A stretch of 38,207 bases of DNA, from NCBI GenBank assembly GCA_016235085.1, contig JACRMA010000014.1, positions 1 through 38,207 of the forward strand. The letters are read 5' to 3'. How positions within the stretch are numbered: the first letter of the stretch is position 1; every line of letters begins with the position of its first letter. Positions 13,785 to 23,051 of the stretch are shown here, piece by piece. The notes under the pieces are model-generated. The model was not told the origin of the DNA and made no database searches. It saw only the letters and a list, made by a program, of their open reading frames with translations. Both the position numbers and the translations under genes were made by a program. This stretch comes from Candidatus Zixiibacteriota bacterium. GTDB taxonomy: Bacteria > Zixibacteria > MSB-5A5 > WJJR01.

Positions 13785-14417
13785 ATGTCGCTGACAGCCG
13801 CAAAATTCAACGCCGATGGGAGCCAGGGTGGGTCGGTGACCCTCCCGGAGGCTCTGTTCGGCCAGACACCGAATGCCGCGGTGTTGCACGCTTACGTGAA
13901 GATGTACAACACGAACCAGCGGCAGGGAACCGTCAAGACTAAGACGCGCGCCGAAGTTTCCGGCGGCGGTGTCAAGCCGTGGCGCCAGAAGGGCACTGGT
14001 CGCGCCCGTGCCGGTTCGAATACCTCCCCGGTGTGGGTTGGCGGTGGCCGTGCGTTTGGCCCCCGTCCGCGTACGCATCGCGAGGCGATGCCGCGTAAGA
14101 TGCGCCGCCTGGCGTTGCTGTCGGCCCTGTCGTTGAAGGCCCAGAATGGCGCCGTACGCATCTGGGATCGTGCCGAACTCGCAGCGCCCAAGACAAAGTC
14201 GGTCGTGCAGCCGTTGTCGCAGATGGGTGTGGCTGGCCGCAAGGTTCTGATGCTGGACGAGGGAGTTTTGCCCAATTTTACCAAGTCCTGCCGCAACGTG
14301 CCGTGGCTGACCAGAGTGCGCGCCGAGTTGATTAACCCCTTCGAGATCCTGAAGGCTCAGGATCTGGTGATTTCTCCCGAGGGATTGGCGCGGATGACGG
14401 AGGCTTTGGCATCATGA
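13785..14417 (+). CDS. rplD: 50S ribosomal protein L4
   Basis: L4 lines the nascent-peptide exit tunnel. The 210 residues contain the long loop (RQGTVKTKTRAEVSGGGVKPWRQKGTGRARAGSNTSPVWVGGGRAFGPRPR) that carries macrolide-relevant positions (KPWRQKGTGRAR), and no insertion or deletion is visible there. The stop codon overlaps the rplW start (ATGA), indicating translational coupling. In Gammaproteobacteria L4 also represses the S10 operon. Whether it does so here is unknown. Confidence 0.96.
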   Translation: MSLTAAKFNADGSQGGSVTLPEALFGQTPNAAVLHAYVKMYNTNQRQGTVKTKTRAEVSGGGVKPWRQKGTGRARAGSNTSPVWVGGGRAFGPRPRTHREAMPRKMRRLALLSALSLKAQNGAVRIWDRAELAAPKTKSVVQPLSQMGVAGRKVLMLDEGVLPNFTKSCRNVPWLTRVRAELINPFEILKAQDLVISPEGLARMTEALAS

Positions 14418-14707
14418 AATACGACGCGCGCATCATCGTGGAAAAAGCGCTCACCACCGAGAAGAGCTTGAATCAGCGTGAGCATCAGAATTGCGTCGCG
14501 TTCAAAGTGGCGTCGCAGGCGGATAAGCTTCAGATCAAGCGGGCGATCGAGGAAATCTTCAAAGTCAAAGTCGTGGATGTTCGCACGATGATGGTGCGCG
14601 GCAAGGAAAAGCGCATGGGGCGCTTTGCCGGACGCCGCCCATCATGGAAGAAAGCCCTCGTGACGATTCGCAAGGAAGATCACATCGAGTTGTTCGAAAA
14701 GGCGTAG
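14414..14707 (+). CDS. rplW: 50S ribosomal protein L23
   Basis: L23 sits at the tunnel exit and is the docking site for trigger factor and SRP. The 97 residues show the family pattern ([73 protein letters not shown]). The start ATG overlaps the rplD stop by four bases, so it is translated by coupling. Confidence 0.96.
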   Translation: MKYDARIIVEKALTTEKSLNQREHQNCVAFKVASQADKLQIKRAIEEIFKVKVVDVRTMMVRGKEKRMGRFAGRRPSWKKALVTIRKEDHIELFEKA

Positions 14708-14748
14708 TAACCTGAGCGCCCCGCCAGAAATGGCCGGCGAAGAGTGAT

Positions 14749-15573
14749 ATGGGAATCAGAGCTTTCAAGCCAACCAGCGCGGGAATCCGCCATCGGACGA
14801 TTCCGACTTTCGAAGAAATCACTTCCTCGAAGCCGGAGCGGTCGTTGCTGCGTGCGATCAAGCAGAGCGGTGGCCGCAATAACAAAGGGCGCGTGACCTC
14901 GCGGTACCGTGGCGGGGGCCACAAGCGCTTCTACCGCCTGATCGATTTCAAGCGCGACAAGCGGGACCTTCCCGCTGTGGTTGCCTCGATCGAGTACGAT
15001 CCCAACCGGAGTGCGCGCATCGCCCTGCTGCACTACATCGATGGCGAGAAGCGGTATATTCTGGCGCCCGAGGGATTGAAGGTCGGCGAAAAGCTGGTGG
15101 CCGGTCCGGGAGTGGAAATCAAGATCGGCAATGCGATGCCGCTGTCCAGTCTGCCGCTCGGCGTCTCGGTGCACAATGTTGAATTGAAACCCGGCAAGGG
15201 CGGGCAGATGGCCCGCAGCGCCGGTGCGCAGGTCGTGCTCGCCGCCAAAGAGGCCGGCATGGCGCACTTGCGTTTGCCGTCGGGTGAAATCAGGCTGGTC
15301 CCGGAAATGTGCTACGCCACCCTGGGGCAGGTCGGCAATATCGATCACGAAAACGTTTCGCTGGGCAAGGCCGGCGCGAGTCGGTGGCGTGGCCGTCGTC
15401 CGCATGTTCGCGGCGTGGCGCGCAACCCGGTTGACCACCCGATGGGCGGCGGTGAGGGTAAGTCCTCTGGTGGACGGCATCCGTGCAGCCCGTGGGGGCA
15501 GAAGAGCAAGGGTTTGCGGACGCGCAAGAAACGCAAGCCATCCACGAAGTGGATCGTCAAGCGTCGCGCGTAG
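14749..15573 (+). CDS. rplB: 50S ribosomal protein L2
   Basis: L2 is needed for peptidyl-transferase activity and subunit joining. The 274 residues give the full bacterial length: [16 protein letters not shown] at the N-terminus, [29 protein letters not shown], and the C-terminal [32 protein letters not shown]. The last motif contains the conserved histidine near the catalytic centre. Forty-one bases separate it from rplW. Confidence 0.97.
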   Translation: MGIRAFKPTSAGIRHRTIPTFEEITSSKPERSLLRAIKQSGGRNNKGRVTSRYRGGGHKRFYRLIDFKRDKRDLPAVVASIEYDPNRSARIALLHYIDGEKRYILAPEGLKVGEKLVAGPGVEIKIGNAMPLSSLPLGVSVHNVELKPGKGGQMARSAGAQVVLAAKEAGMAHLRLPSGEIRLVPEMCYATLGQVGNIDHENVSLGKAGASRWRGRRPHVRGVARNPVDHPMGGGEGKSSGGRHPCSPWGQKSKGLRTRKKRKPSTKWIVKRRA

Positions 15574-15630
15574 AGTTGGTGAATTATCGGAGTAGTTGCA
15601 CGAATCTGAGTTAAGACTGGGAGAGTTCAA

Positions 15631-15924
15631 GTGTCTCGCTCGCTGAAGAAGGGTCCATTTATCGATCAGAGCCTCGCCCGGGTTGTGGCCAGGCTTAACG
15701 AAGACGGTGAGAAGCGAGTGGTCAAGACTTGGGCGCGGCGGTCGACGATCCCACCGGATTTTGTCGGCCACACGATTGCCATTCACAATGGCAACAAATT
15801 CGTCCCGGTGTATGTGACAGAGAATATGGTGGGCCACAAGCTCGGCGAATTTGCCCCGACCCGGACATTCCGCGGCCATAGCGGCAAGAAGACCGAGAAG
15901 ACGACAGGGCCCACTCACAAGTAA
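15631..15924 (+). CDS. rpsS: 30S ribosomal protein S19
   Basis: S19 is in the 30S head, next to S13 and the A-site finger. The 97 residues begin [18 protein letters not shown] and include [50 protein letters not shown], the family signature. The start is GTG behind GGGAG, chosen because SRSLKKGPF is the universal N-terminus. Confidence 0.97.
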   Translation: MSRSLKKGPFIDQSLARVVARLNEDGEKRVVKTWARRSTIPPDFVGHTIAIHNGNKFVPVYVTENMVGHKLGEFAPTRTFRGHSGKKTEKTTGPTHK

Positions 15925-15960
15925 CGAAACGCTTAGCGAATTGGGATGGTGAGTTCTCTT

Positions 15961-16392
15961 ATGGAAGCGACAGCCAAAGCACGGTACCTGCGGGGTTCAG
16001 CGCGCAAGATGCGCCGGGTGGCGGCATTGGTCCGGGGCCTTAAGGTTTCCGCGGCGACCGAGATGTTGCGTCATGTTCCCAAGGGCGCAGCGCTGCCGCT
16101 GGCCAAGGTGATCAAATCGGCGGCCGCGAATGCGCTGGCTTCCGAGGGGACCGCCCACCACAAGGAGCAGGATCTCGTGGTGGCCGACGTGCGTGTGGAT
16201 GGCGGGCCGATTGCCCGCCGGTTCCGTGCGGTCGGCATGGGCCGGGCGTACCGGATTCGTAAGCGCTATTGTCATGTGAGAGTTGTGGTGTCTGACCAGG
16301 TGCCCCAGGCGGGACGGAAGCGCCCGCGTGTGGCGGCCGCCAAGCCCGTGGTGGCGAAGGACACAGAGACGAAGGCAGGATCGGCAGCCTGA
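15961..16392 (+). CDS. rplV: 50S ribosomal protein L22
   Basis: L22 lines the exit tunnel with L4. The protein reads EATAKARYLRGSARKMRRVAALVRGLKV, then a C-terminal beta-hairpin region (VDGGPIARRFRAVGMGRAYRIRKRYCHVRVVVSD). An unusual basic and alanine-rich tail (PQAGRKRPRVAAAKPVVAKDTETKAGSAA) follows. I chose ATG 15961 (143 residues) because MEA.A.A is the family start and GGTGAG lies at suitable spacing. The track uses ATG 15946, which would add MVSSL and lacks a spaced ribosome-binding site. Confidence 0.93.
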   Translation: MEATAKARYLRGSARKMRRVAALVRGLKVSAATEMLRHVPKGAALPLAKVIKSAAANALASEGTAHHKEQDLVVADVRVDGGPIARRFRAVGMGRAYRIRKRYCHVRVVVSDQVPQAGRKRPRVAAAKPVVAKDTETKAGSAA

Positions 16393-16445
16393 GGCGAAGT
16401 TTCGTACCCTTCCGTTGATGGAAGCGGTGTTGTACGGAGGTTGAG

Positions 16446-17231
16446 TTGGGACAGAAGACAAATCCAGTGGGCTTTCGCGTAGGCGTGATTCGGGGCTGGT
16501 CCTCGAAGTGGTTTGCTGAGCGGAATTTCGCGGATCTTCTGTTGGAAGATTTGACGGTCAAGCGTTACATCAACCAACGGCTTGATAATGCCGGCATCGC
16601 CAAGATCGAAATCGTGCGTGCCCCCAAGAAGGTCACGGTGGACATCCACACCTCGCGGCCCGGGATTGTGATCGGGCGCAAGGGTGCCGAAGTCGACAAG
16701 CTGCGCGAAGAGCTGCAGTTGCTGACCAAGAAGGACATCACGATCAATATCATCGAAGTCAAGCGTCCCGAGATGCGGGCGCGGCTGGTCGCCGAATCGA
16801 TCGCCCGCCAGCTCGAAGGCCGTATTTCATTCCGCCGCGCCATGAAGAAAGCCGTGGCCGCGACGATGAAGATGGGTGCCCAGGGAATTCGCGTGCAGTG
16901 CGGCGGGCGCTTGGGTGGCAATGAAATCGCCCGCACCGAAAAGTACATGGAAGGCCGTGTTCCCCTGCACACGTTGCGCGCCGACATTGATTTTGCCCGC
17001 CACACCGCTCACACTGCGTACGGCTGCATCGGCGTCAAAGTCTGGATCTGCAAAGGCGAAGTTCTGGGTCAGATGGAAGGTGCCGAGAAGGAAGAGGAGC
17101 CGCCAGCATTTGGACGCGAGCGCGACCGCCGTAGCGGCCCGAAGAAGCGTCACAGCCCGCGGTCGCGGCGCAAGCTGCCCAGTGAGGGCGGGTCGGATGA
17201 TTCTGCCGATGCGGGTGGAGCCGAGGCCTGA
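16446..17231 (+). CDS. rpsC: 30S ribosomal protein S3
   Basis: S3 is at the mRNA entry site and has helicase activity together with S4. The N-terminus [24 protein letters not shown], the KH domain with [18 protein letters not shown], and the C-terminal domain ([30 protein letters not shown]) are all intact. At 261 residues it is longer than the usual 210-240. The extra is a charged tail ([37 protein letters not shown]). The start is TTG five bases after GGAGG. Confidence 0.96.
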   Translation: MGQKTNPVGFRVGVIRGWSSKWFAERNFADLLLEDLTVKRYINQRLDNAGIAKIEIVRAPKKVTVDIHTSRPGIVIGRKGAEVDKLREELQLLTKKDITINIIEVKRPEMRARLVAESIARQLEGRISFRRAMKKAVAATMKMGAQGIRVQCGGRLGGNEIARTEKYMEGRVPLHTLRADIDFARHTAHTAYGCIGVKVWICKGEVLGQMEGAEKEEEPPAFGRERDRRSGPKKRHSPRSRRKLPSEGGSDDSADAGGAEA

Positions 17232-17241
17232 AATCGAATCG

Positions 17242-17276
17242 AATCGCGTGATTCCCCTGGGACGCAGGGCGCGATT
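17242..17276 (+). promoter_or_regulatory. Hairpin in the rpsC-rplP gap
   Basis: AATCGCG-tgattc-CCCT-gggacgc-AGGG-CGCGATT can fold as an 11-bp stem interrupted by a 5' bulge. The preceding bases are a short tandem GAATC repeat. The structure is close to the rplP start and could influence its translation. It may also be fortuitous. Confidence 0.25.
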
Positions 17277-17296
17277 GCAAGGATTGAGTAGAAAAG

Positions 17297-17716
17297 ATGC
17301 TGTCACCTAAACGAGTCAAATATCGCAAGCAACAGCGCGGCTCACGCCGGGGAAAAGCCTACCGCGGCGGTTCCATCTCCTTTGGCCAGTACGGGCTCAA
17401 GGCCATGGAACCCGCATGGATCTCCAACAAGCAGATCGAAGCGGCCCGTGTTGCCCTGACGCGCCATATCAAGCGCGGCGGCAAGGTCTGGATTCGCATA
17501 TTCCCCGACAAGCCGGTCACGCAAAAACCCGCTGAGACTCGCATGGGCAAAGGCAAGGGCAATCCGGAATTCTGGGTGGCCGTGGTGAAGCCGGGACGCA
17601 TTCTCTTTGAACTGGATGGCGTAACTGAGGATCTGGCGCAAGTGGCGCTGAAGCTGGCCGCCAACAAGCTGCCGCTCAAGACCAAGTTCGTCAAAGCGCT
17701 GGCCATCGCAGGGTAA
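17297..17716 (+). CDS. rplP: 50S ribosomal protein L16
   Basis: L16 contacts the A-site tRNA and is needed for late 50S assembly. The 139 residues begin [87 protein letters not shown]. This is close to universal for bacteria. Starts at ATG, 65 bases after rpsC. Confidence 0.97.
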   Translation: MLSPKRVKYRKQQRGSRRGKAYRGGSISFGQYGLKAMEPAWISNKQIEAARVALTRHIKRGGKVWIRIFPDKPVTQKPAETRMGKGKGNPEFWVAVVKPGRILFELDGVTEDLAQVALKLAANKLPLKTKFVKALAIAG

Positions 17717-17732
17717 TCGGGACGGGTAACGT

Positions 17733-17966
17733 ATGGGAATGATGAAAAGCGAACGTTTGCGCGAAATGACCCGCGAAGAACTGACTCACCAGATTCGTGA
17801 GCTGGAGGATGAGTTGTTCAACATCCGGGTCCGGCGCGCGCTGCAACCTCCGGACAATCCGGTGCGCCTGCGGCTGCTGCGGCGGCAATTGGCGCGGGTC
17901 CGCACGATTCTGCGCGAAGGTGAACTCGGAATCACGCCGGGTGCGAGCAAGAAGACGGCTGTCTGA
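17733..17966 (+). CDS. rpmC: 50S ribosomal protein L29
   Basis: L29 is a small two-helix protein at the tunnel exit, next to L23. [57 protein letters not shown] fits the family. The ATG at 17733 gives 77 residues. ATGs at 17739 and 17742 are equally possible, so the exact N-terminus is uncertain. The stop overlaps the rpsQ start (TGATG). Confidence 0.92.
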   Translation: MGMMKSERLREMTREELTHQIRELEDELFNIRVRRALQPPDNPVRLRLLRRQLARVRTILREGELGITPGASKKTAV

Positions 17967-18253
17967 TGGCCAATGAACGGATGAGTGTAATGGCTGGCGA
18001 AGAGCGGCAGGAACGAAAGACCCGGATCGGCATCGTCGTATCCGACAAGATGGACAAGACGATCACGGTCAAGATCGACCGCGTGATGAAGCATCCCGAA
18101 TACGGGCGCATTGTCAAGCGGTCCATGAAACTTCTGGCGCACGACGAAGCCGGACTGGCGGGCATCGGCGACAAGGTTGTGGTGATGGAAACCCGGCCGC
18201 TGTCCAAACGGAAGTGCTGGCGGCTCGTCGAGGTGCTCGAGAAGGCGAAGTGA
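17966..18253 (+). CDS. rpsQ: 30S ribosomal protein S17
   Basis: S17 is a primary 16S rRNA-binding protein with an OB fold. [43 protein letters not shown] matches the family well. The 95 residues include a longer N-terminus than most ([17 protein letters not shown]). An internal ATG at 17990 could be an alternative start. The first ATG overlaps the rpmC stop by one base, which favours coupling. Confidence 0.94.
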   Translation: MANERMSVMAGEERQERKTRIGIVVSDKMDKTITVKIDRVMKHPEYGRIVKRSMKLLAHDEAGLAGIGDKVVVMETRPLSKRKCWRLVEVLEKAK

Positions 18254-18258
18254 TGCCG

Positions 18259-18280
18259 TCCTGTCCCGAATGGGACGGGA
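18259..18280 (+). promoter_or_regulatory. Hairpin before rplN (copy 2 of a repeated hairpin)
   Basis: TCCTGTCCC-gaat-GGGACGGGA is a 9-bp stem with one G-T wobble in the 78-base rpsQ-rplN gap. Compared with the copy at 9261-9283, positions 3 and 4 differ, yet pairing is kept through G-T/G-C exchange. No T-run follows, so it is not a terminator. Confidence 0.5.
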
Positions 18281-18331
18281 AACGGGGAATTGCATAAAGC
18301 CAAATTGGAAACGATCAATCAGGTTTAACCG

Positions 18332-18700
18332 ATGATTCAAGAATACAGCCGACTCACAGTAGCCGATAACTCCGGCGCCAAGATCGTCATGTGTTTTCGC
18401 ATTCTGGGCGGCACGCGGCGTCGCTACGCTCGGGTCGGCGATATCATCGTCTGCTCGGTGAAAGATGCCGTGCCGGGCGGAACGGTGAAGCGAAAAGAGA
18501 AATGCAAAGCGGTCGTGGTGCGGACGACACGTCCCACGCGGCGCAAGGACGGGTCGTACATCCGGTTTTCGGATAACGCGGCCGTCATCATCAATGACGC
18601 GGGCGAACCGCGCGGCACCCGTATCTTTGGTCCGGTGGCGCGTGAGCTGCGCGAAAAGAATTTCATGAAGATCGTATCGCTGGCTCCGGAGGTACTCTAG
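18332..18700 (+). CDS. rplN: 50S ribosomal protein L14
   Basis: L14 forms part of an intersubunit bridge and is the binding site of the silencing factor RsfS. The 122 residues have the exact family length, with [26 protein letters not shown] at the N-terminus and [59 protein letters not shown]. Starts at ATG. The preceding gap carries a hairpin shared with the rpsL leader. Confidence 0.97.
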   Translation: MIQEYSRLTVADNSGAKIVMCFRILGGTRRRYARVGDIIVCSVKDAVPGGTVKRKEKCKAVVVRTTRPTRRKDGSYIRFSDNAAVIINDAGEPRGTRIFGPVARELREKNFMKIVSLAPEVL

Positions 18701-18733
18701 GCCGGAGTGCGATCGATCAGGCTTGGCGGATTT

Positions 18734-18958
18734 ATGGCGGCGAGAATTAAAAAGGGTGACCAGGTGGTGGTGCTGGCCGGCAAATACCGGGGCACGTCCG
18801 GACGCGTCCTGCGGGTGTATCCCAAAAAGGACAGGATCGTTGTGGAGGGGGTCAATATGATCAAGCGCCATACGCGCCCCTCGCAGCGCAATCCCAAGGG
18901 TGGAATCGTCGAGAAGGAAGCGCCGATTCATATTTCCAATGTGAAGCGCGAAGTCTAA
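18734..18958 (+). CDS. rplX: 50S ribosomal protein L24
   Basis: L24 is an assembly initiator with a KOW motif: [69 protein letters not shown]. The ORF track begins at GTG 18707. I chose ATG 18734 (74 residues) because MAARIKKGD is the typical family start. The longer version would add only MRSIRLGGF. Confidence 0.94.
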   Translation: MAARIKKGDQVVVLAGKYRGTSGRVLRVYPKKDRIVVEGVNMIKRHTRPSQRNPKGGIVEKEAPIHISNVKREV

Positions 18959-18976
18959 GGCGCATTGCGAGCAATC

Positions 18977-19519
<543 letters not shown>

Positions 19520-19552
19520 GCGGCGGACTCGGGGAGTTGCTGAAAGAATCCT

Positions 19553-19738
19553 ATGGCGAAGAAGTGTCTGGTCGAAAAACAAAAGCGCAAACCCAAATTC
19601 GGGGTGCGTGCCTACAGCCGGTGCCGGCGTTGCGGACGTCCGCGCGCTTTCATGCGCCGGTTTGGACTGTGCCGGATTTGCTTCCGGGAGCTGGCGTTAA
19701 ACGGCGAAATCCCGGGAGTCACCAAGGCGAGCTGGTAG
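19553..19738 (+). CDS. rpsZ: 30S ribosomal protein S14, zinc-binding type Z
   Basis: This is the short form of S14, 61 residues, with two Cys-x2-Cys pairs (CRRCGRPR and CRICFREL) that bind zinc. The N-terminus [47 protein letters not shown] and C-terminus IPGVTKASW are typical. It lies in the standard spc position between rplE and rpsH. The longer S14 type that lacks these cysteines is not seen in the window. Confidence 0.96.
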   Translation: MAKKCLVEKQKRKPKFGVRAYSRCRRCGRPRAFMRRFGLCRICFRELALNGEIPGVTKASW

Positions 19739-19772
19739 AGTACTCAGCTCTGTTCCGTGTGGAGTAGCAATC

Positions 19773-20171
19773 GTGACGATGACTGATCCCATATCCGACC
19801 TGCTGGTGCGCATTCGCAATGCCGCCGGGGCAGGACACAAACGCGTCGAAGTGCCCGCGTCGAATCTCAAGCGCGAAATCGTGCGGGTGCTGCATGAGAA
19901 TCATTACATCCGCGGGTTTACCGAAGTTCCCGACGCGACGCAGAACAAGCTTGTCATCCGGTTGCGGTACACCCCGCAGAAGGAATCGGTGATTACCGGT
20001 TTGAAGCGGGTTTCGCGGCCGGGCCTGCGCCGCTACGGTAATGCCACGGACATCAAGGCCGTCGGGCGCCAATTGGGAGTCACGATCGTTTCAACGTCGC
20101 ACGGTGTCATGACAGACCAGGAAGCCGCCCAGAGGGGTATTGGCGGCGAATTGCTCTGCCGCATCTGGTAG
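19773..20171 (+). CDS. rpsH: 30S ribosomal protein S8
   Basis: S8 is a core 16S rRNA-binding protein and in E. coli also represses the spc operon. TDPISDLLVRIRNAAGAGHKRVEVPASNLKREIVRVLHENHYIRGF and the C-terminal VGRQLGVTIVSTSHGVMTDQEAAQRGIGGELLCRIW are family signatures. The GTG start at 19773 has GGAG at good spacing. ATG 19779 is an alternative that would remove two residues. Confidence 0.96.
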   Translation: MTMTDPISDLLVRIRNAAGAGHKRVEVPASNLKREIVRVLHENHYIRGFTEVPDATQNKLVIRLRYTPQKESVITGLKRVSRPGLRRYGNATDIKAVGRQLGVTIVSTSHGVMTDQEAAQRGIGGELLCRIW

Positions 20172-20183
20172 AACAGGAATCTT

Positions 20184-20720
20184 ATGTCGCGTATAGGAAA
20201 AAAGCCCATCCCCATCCCCGCCGGTGTCCAGGTCACCGTGGACGGTGACATTGTTCGCGTGAAGGGACCCAAGGGTGAGTTGCACCAGTCGTTCCTGCCG
20301 GGCATCAGCGTCTCGATCACCGATGGCATCATCACGGTCGAGCGCTCCAACGATCACCGGTCGATGCGGGCGCTGCACGGTCTCACGCGCGCTCTGATCG
20401 CCAATATGATCACCGGCGTGTCGCATGGGTTCCGCCGTGTGTTGGAAATCGTTGGCGTCGGCTACAAGGCCGAATTGAATGGCAAGAGACTGAATCTCGT
20501 GGTGGGATATTCCCATCCGATTTTGATCACGCCGCCTGATGGCGTGAATTTCGTGGTGGAGAATCCCACCCGTTTCGCGGTCGAAGGCATTTCCAAACAG
20601 CTGGTCGGCGAAGTGGCCGCGCGTGTGCGCCGCTACCGTCCGCCAGAACCGTACAAGGGCAAGGGAATCCGCTACGAAGGCGAGCATGTCCGCCGCAAGG
20701 CCGGCAAGACCGCCGCATAA
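20184..20720 (+). CDS. rplF: 50S ribosomal protein L6
   Basis: L6 lies near the factor-binding site and the sarcin-ricin loop. The 178 residues include SRIGKKPIPIPAGVQVTVDGDIVRVKGPKGEL, a RALHGLTRALIANMITGVSHGFRRVLEIVGVGYKAELNGKRLNLVVGYSHPI stretch, and the C-terminal RRYRPPEPYKGKGIRYEGEHVRRKAGKTAA. Both alpha/beta repeats are complete. Starts at ATG 12 bases after rpsH. Confidence 0.97.
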   Translation: MSRIGKKPIPIPAGVQVTVDGDIVRVKGPKGELHQSFLPGISVSITDGIITVERSNDHRSMRALHGLTRALIANMITGVSHGFRRVLEIVGVGYKAELNGKRLNLVVGYSHPILITPPDGVNFVVENPTRFAVEGISKQLVGEVAARVRRYRPPEPYKGKGIRYEGEHVRRKAGKTAA

Positions 20721-20774
20721 TGCTGACGGAATGTCCGTCGCGTGAGGCGCGGACCTGGAGTGAATGGTTTAATC

Positions 20775-21134
20775 ATGTCTGACAAGTTGAAATCAAAACG
20801 CGTGCGCGAACTGCGGCGGCGGCGCCATGTCCGGCGCCGTGTCAACGGGACCGCCGAGCGCCCCCGTCTCACCGTCTGCAAGTCGTTGCGCAATACCATC
20901 GCGCAACTCATCGATGATGAGAAGGGCGTGACGTTGGCGTTCTGTTCCACGGCCGTCGTCAATGAAGGCAAGGTGACGAAGACGCAGGCGGCCAAGAAGC
21001 TGGGAGAGAAGCTCGGCGCCCTCGCATTGGAGCGGGGGATCAAGTGCGCCGTGTTTGACCGGAATCATTACATCTACCATGGCCGCGTCAAGGCCGTGGC
21101 GGATGGTGCGCGAGGCGCCGGGCTTGAGATCTAA
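20775..21134 (+). CDS. rplR: 50S ribosomal protein L18
   Basis: L18 binds 5S rRNA together with L5. The family pattern is clear in RVRELRRRRHVRRRVNGTAERPRLTVCKSLRNTIAQLIDDEKGVTLAFCST and AVFDRNHYIYHGRVKAVADGARGAGLEI. The track start at 20742 would add eleven residues unlike the family. ATG 20775 gives 119 residues, the usual size. No convincing Shine-Dalgarno is at ideal spacing from this ATG (GGAG is about 14 bases off), so an in-frame GTG at 20760 remains possible. Confidence 0.93.
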   Translation: MSDKLKSKRVRELRRRRHVRRRVNGTAERPRLTVCKSLRNTIAQLIDDEKGVTLAFCSTAVVNEGKVTKTQAAKKLGEKLGALALERGIKCAVFDRNHYIYHGRVKAVADGARGAGLEI

Positions 21135-21206
21135 CCGGGCGCATCGTGGAATTGTCGAAAGAGACGAGTGTTTGGGTTTCATCACAATCGTGCGAGGTAA
21201 CTGACT

Positions 21207-21758
21207 TTGTGGCGCGGTGCTCCTGATAGCGGCGAATTTCTGGAAAAGGTTGTCTACGTCAACCGTGTGGCCAAGGTGGTCAAGGGCGGACGCCGGTTCT
21301 CGTTTACGGCAGTCGTTGCCACCGGTGATCGCAAGGGGCGTGTCGGGATCGGTTTGGGGAAAGCCGGCGAAGTCGCCGAGGCGATCCGCAAGGGTCTCGA
21401 ATCCGCCAAGAAGGCGATGGAGCAGGTTGTCGTCCGAAACGGCACGATCTCGCATCAGGTGATCGGGACTTCCGGTGCTGCGCGCGTGCTGCTGCGTCCG
21501 GCCTCGCCGGGTACCGGCGTGATCGCCGGCGGCGCGGTTCGTGCGGTGCTCGAGTCCGCGGGTGTCCAGGACATCCTGACGAAATCGCTGGGTTCGACCA
21601 ACCCGCACAATGTTGTGAAAGCAACCCTTGATGCCCTGCGCCAGTTGAAGAAGGCCGAATCGCTCGGGCAATACCGGGCACGGCTGGCCGCCGAGGCGAA
21701 CTCCGGCAATGGCAAGTCACCCGAGGTTGGAACCGTTGCGCACGAAGGCCGGGGGTAA
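21207..21758 (+). CDS. rpsE: 30S ribosomal protein S5
   Basis: S5 helps control decoding accuracy and the mRNA entry channel. [60 protein letters not shown] is the double-stranded-RNA-binding-like N-domain. The C-domain has [53 protein letters not shown]. The start is TTG behind GAGGT; no ATG is available before the conserved region. Length is 183 residues. The tail after RAR is short and non-conserved. Confidence 0.96.
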   Translation: MWRGAPDSGEFLEKVVYVNRVAKVVKGGRRFSFTAVVATGDRKGRVGIGLGKAGEVAEAIRKGLESAKKAMEQVVVRNGTISHQVIGTSGAARVLLRPASPGTGVIAGGAVRAVLESAGVQDILTKSLGSTNPHNVVKATLDALRQLKKAESLGQYRARLAAEANSGNGKSPEVGTVAHEGRG

Positions 21759-21764
21759 CCGATC

Positions 21765-21947
21765 ATGGCAGGAAAGTTGAAAATTACCTATACCCGTTCC
21801 GCCATTCGCATGGTCGAGAGGCACAAGCGGGCTGTCCGGGCGCTGGGATTGCGCAAGCTTTATCAGACGGTCATTCACGATGACACGCCCAACATGCGTG
21901 GGATGATCCGGACGGTTGAGCATCTGGTGACTGTGGAAGAGATCTAA
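21765..21947 (+). CDS. rpmD: 50S ribosomal protein L30
   Basis: L30 is a small 50S protein of 60 residues. [57 protein letters not shown] matches the family, with the conserved pattern T-R-S-x-I at the start and RALGLRK in the middle. Six bases after rpsE, in the normal spc position. Confidence 0.95.
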   Translation: MAGKLKITYTRSAIRMVERHKRAVRALGLRKLYQTVIHDDTPNMRGMIRTVEHLVTVEEI

Positions 21948-21993
21948 ACGGCGTGCGGCCGTCGAGACGGCCGGTGAGAGAAGAGTCAATTCG

Positions 21994-22476
21994 ATGGATC
22001 TGTCGACACTAAAGCCCCCGAAAGGCGCCCACCACAAGAACAAACGCGTGGGCCGTGGCGTCGGTTCGGGACATGGCAAAACGTCAACGCGAGGCCACAA
22101 GGGCCAGTATGCGCGGTCGGGCTCCAAGCGGCGTTACTCGCGTGAAGGCGGCCAGATGCCGCTGCACCGCCGTTTGCCGAAGCGCGGGTTTTCCAATCCG
22201 TTCCGCGTTGAATACGAAGTGGTCAATCTGAGCGAACTGGCAACTGGAGGACAGGAGCACATTGACATTCCTCTGATGCGCAAGCTTCGCCTGATTCGCT
22301 CGATATCCATGCCGGTCAAGGTTCTCGGCAATGGAACCCTGGAACGCCCCCTGCGGATCGCCGCCCACGCCTTTTCCAAGGTGGCAGAAGAGAAGATCAC
22401 CGCCGCGGGTGGAAAGTGCGAACGTGTCCCGTTCATTCCGACGAAAGGCCAGAAGACTCCTGCCAGAGGGAATTAG
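21994..22476 (+). CDS. rplO: 50S ribosomal protein L15
   Basis: L15 is a late-assembly 50S protein with a long N-terminal extension. MDLSTLKPPKGAHHKNKRVGRGVGSGHGKTSTRGHKGQYARSG is the glycine-rich N-terminus, followed by EGGQMPLHRRLPKRGFSNPF. The 160 residues are close to the usual 145-150 plus a short tail. Starts at ATG; 56 bases before secY. Confidence 0.96.
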   Translation: MDLSTLKPPKGAHHKNKRVGRGVGSGHGKTSTRGHKGQYARSGSKRRYSREGGQMPLHRRLPKRGFSNPFRVEYEVVNLSELATGGQEHIDIPLMRKLRLIRSISMPVKVLGNGTLERPLRIAAHAFSKVAEEKITAAGGKCERVPFIPTKGQKTPARGN

Positions 22477-22532
22477 CAGGATCGGCCCGAGTTATCGGTC
22501 AGTGAATTTCATAGAGCAAGTCGCCCCCTGAT

Positions 22533-23051
22533 ATGCTGTCTGCCTTCCAGAATATTTTCAAAGTCGAGGAGCTCCGCCGGCGTGTTCTGTTCACGCTGGG
22601 GATCCTGATTGTTTACCGGATCGGCGGCCATATTCCCACGCCGGGAGTGGATGCGCAGGCCCTCGGGGCGTTTTTCGCCACGGCGGGCAGCACACTCTTC
22701 GGACTGTACGACATGTTCGTGGGCGGGGCCTTCTACAAAGCCACGATCTTCGCACTGGGGATCATGCCTTACATTTCGGCATCGATTATCATCCAGTTGC
22801 TCGGCTCGGTCATTCCGTACTTCCAGAAACTGCAAAAGGAAGGCGAAGAAGGCCGCCGCAAGATCACGCAGTACACCCGGTATGGAACGGTGCTGATCGG
22901 CGCCCTGCAGGCCTTCGGTACGGCCGTATTCCTGGAGTCGAACAATGCCGGTCAAGGTGCGCCGGTGGTTCCGATGCCGGGATGGGGCTTCAAGCTTGTC
23001 ACCATCATCACCTTCACCTGCGGCACCGATCTTCATCATGTGGCTGGGTGA
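22533..23051 (+). CDS. secY: Protein translocase subunit SecY, N-terminal fragment (frameshifted)
   Basis: SecY is the channel of the Sec translocon in the inner membrane. This part covers the N-terminus and roughly the first four membrane segments: FKVEELRRRVLFTLGILIVYRIGGHIPTPGVD, the plug region around LFGLYDMFVGGAF, FALGIMPYISASIIIQLLGSVIP. The frame ends wrongly as FTCGTDLHHVAG-stop. Deleting one G at 23028 restores FTCGT-IFIMWLGEQ, the expected sequence. SecY is essential and no slippery heptamer is seen, so a consensus or assembly error is the best explanation. Confidence 0.94.
   Translation: MLSAFQNIFKVEELRRRVLFTLGILIVYRIGGHIPTPGVDAQALGAFFATAGSTLFGLYDMFVGGAFYKATIFALGIMPYISASIIIQLLGSVIPYFQKLQKEGEEGRRKITQYTRYGTVLIGALQAFGTAVFLESNNAGQGAPVVPMPGWGFKLVTIITFTCGTDLHHVAG
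23028..23028 (+). other. secY: Predicted single-base insertion in secY
   Basis: Frame 3 before this point and frame 1 after it both match SecY. Removing G from acc-G-atc gives T-I-F-I-M-W-L-G-E-Q, in agreement with the family. The position could be off by one or two bases. Confidence 0.75.

Noticed and set aside
16408-16425. CTTCC-gttgat-GGAAG hairpin before rpsC
   Set aside because: It is only five pairs and is likely to occur by chance.
23020-23045. Programmed frameshift in secY
   Set aside because: There is no slippery heptamer, no Shine-Dalgarno-like stimulator at the right spacing, and SecY is not known to use recoding. A base error is simpler.
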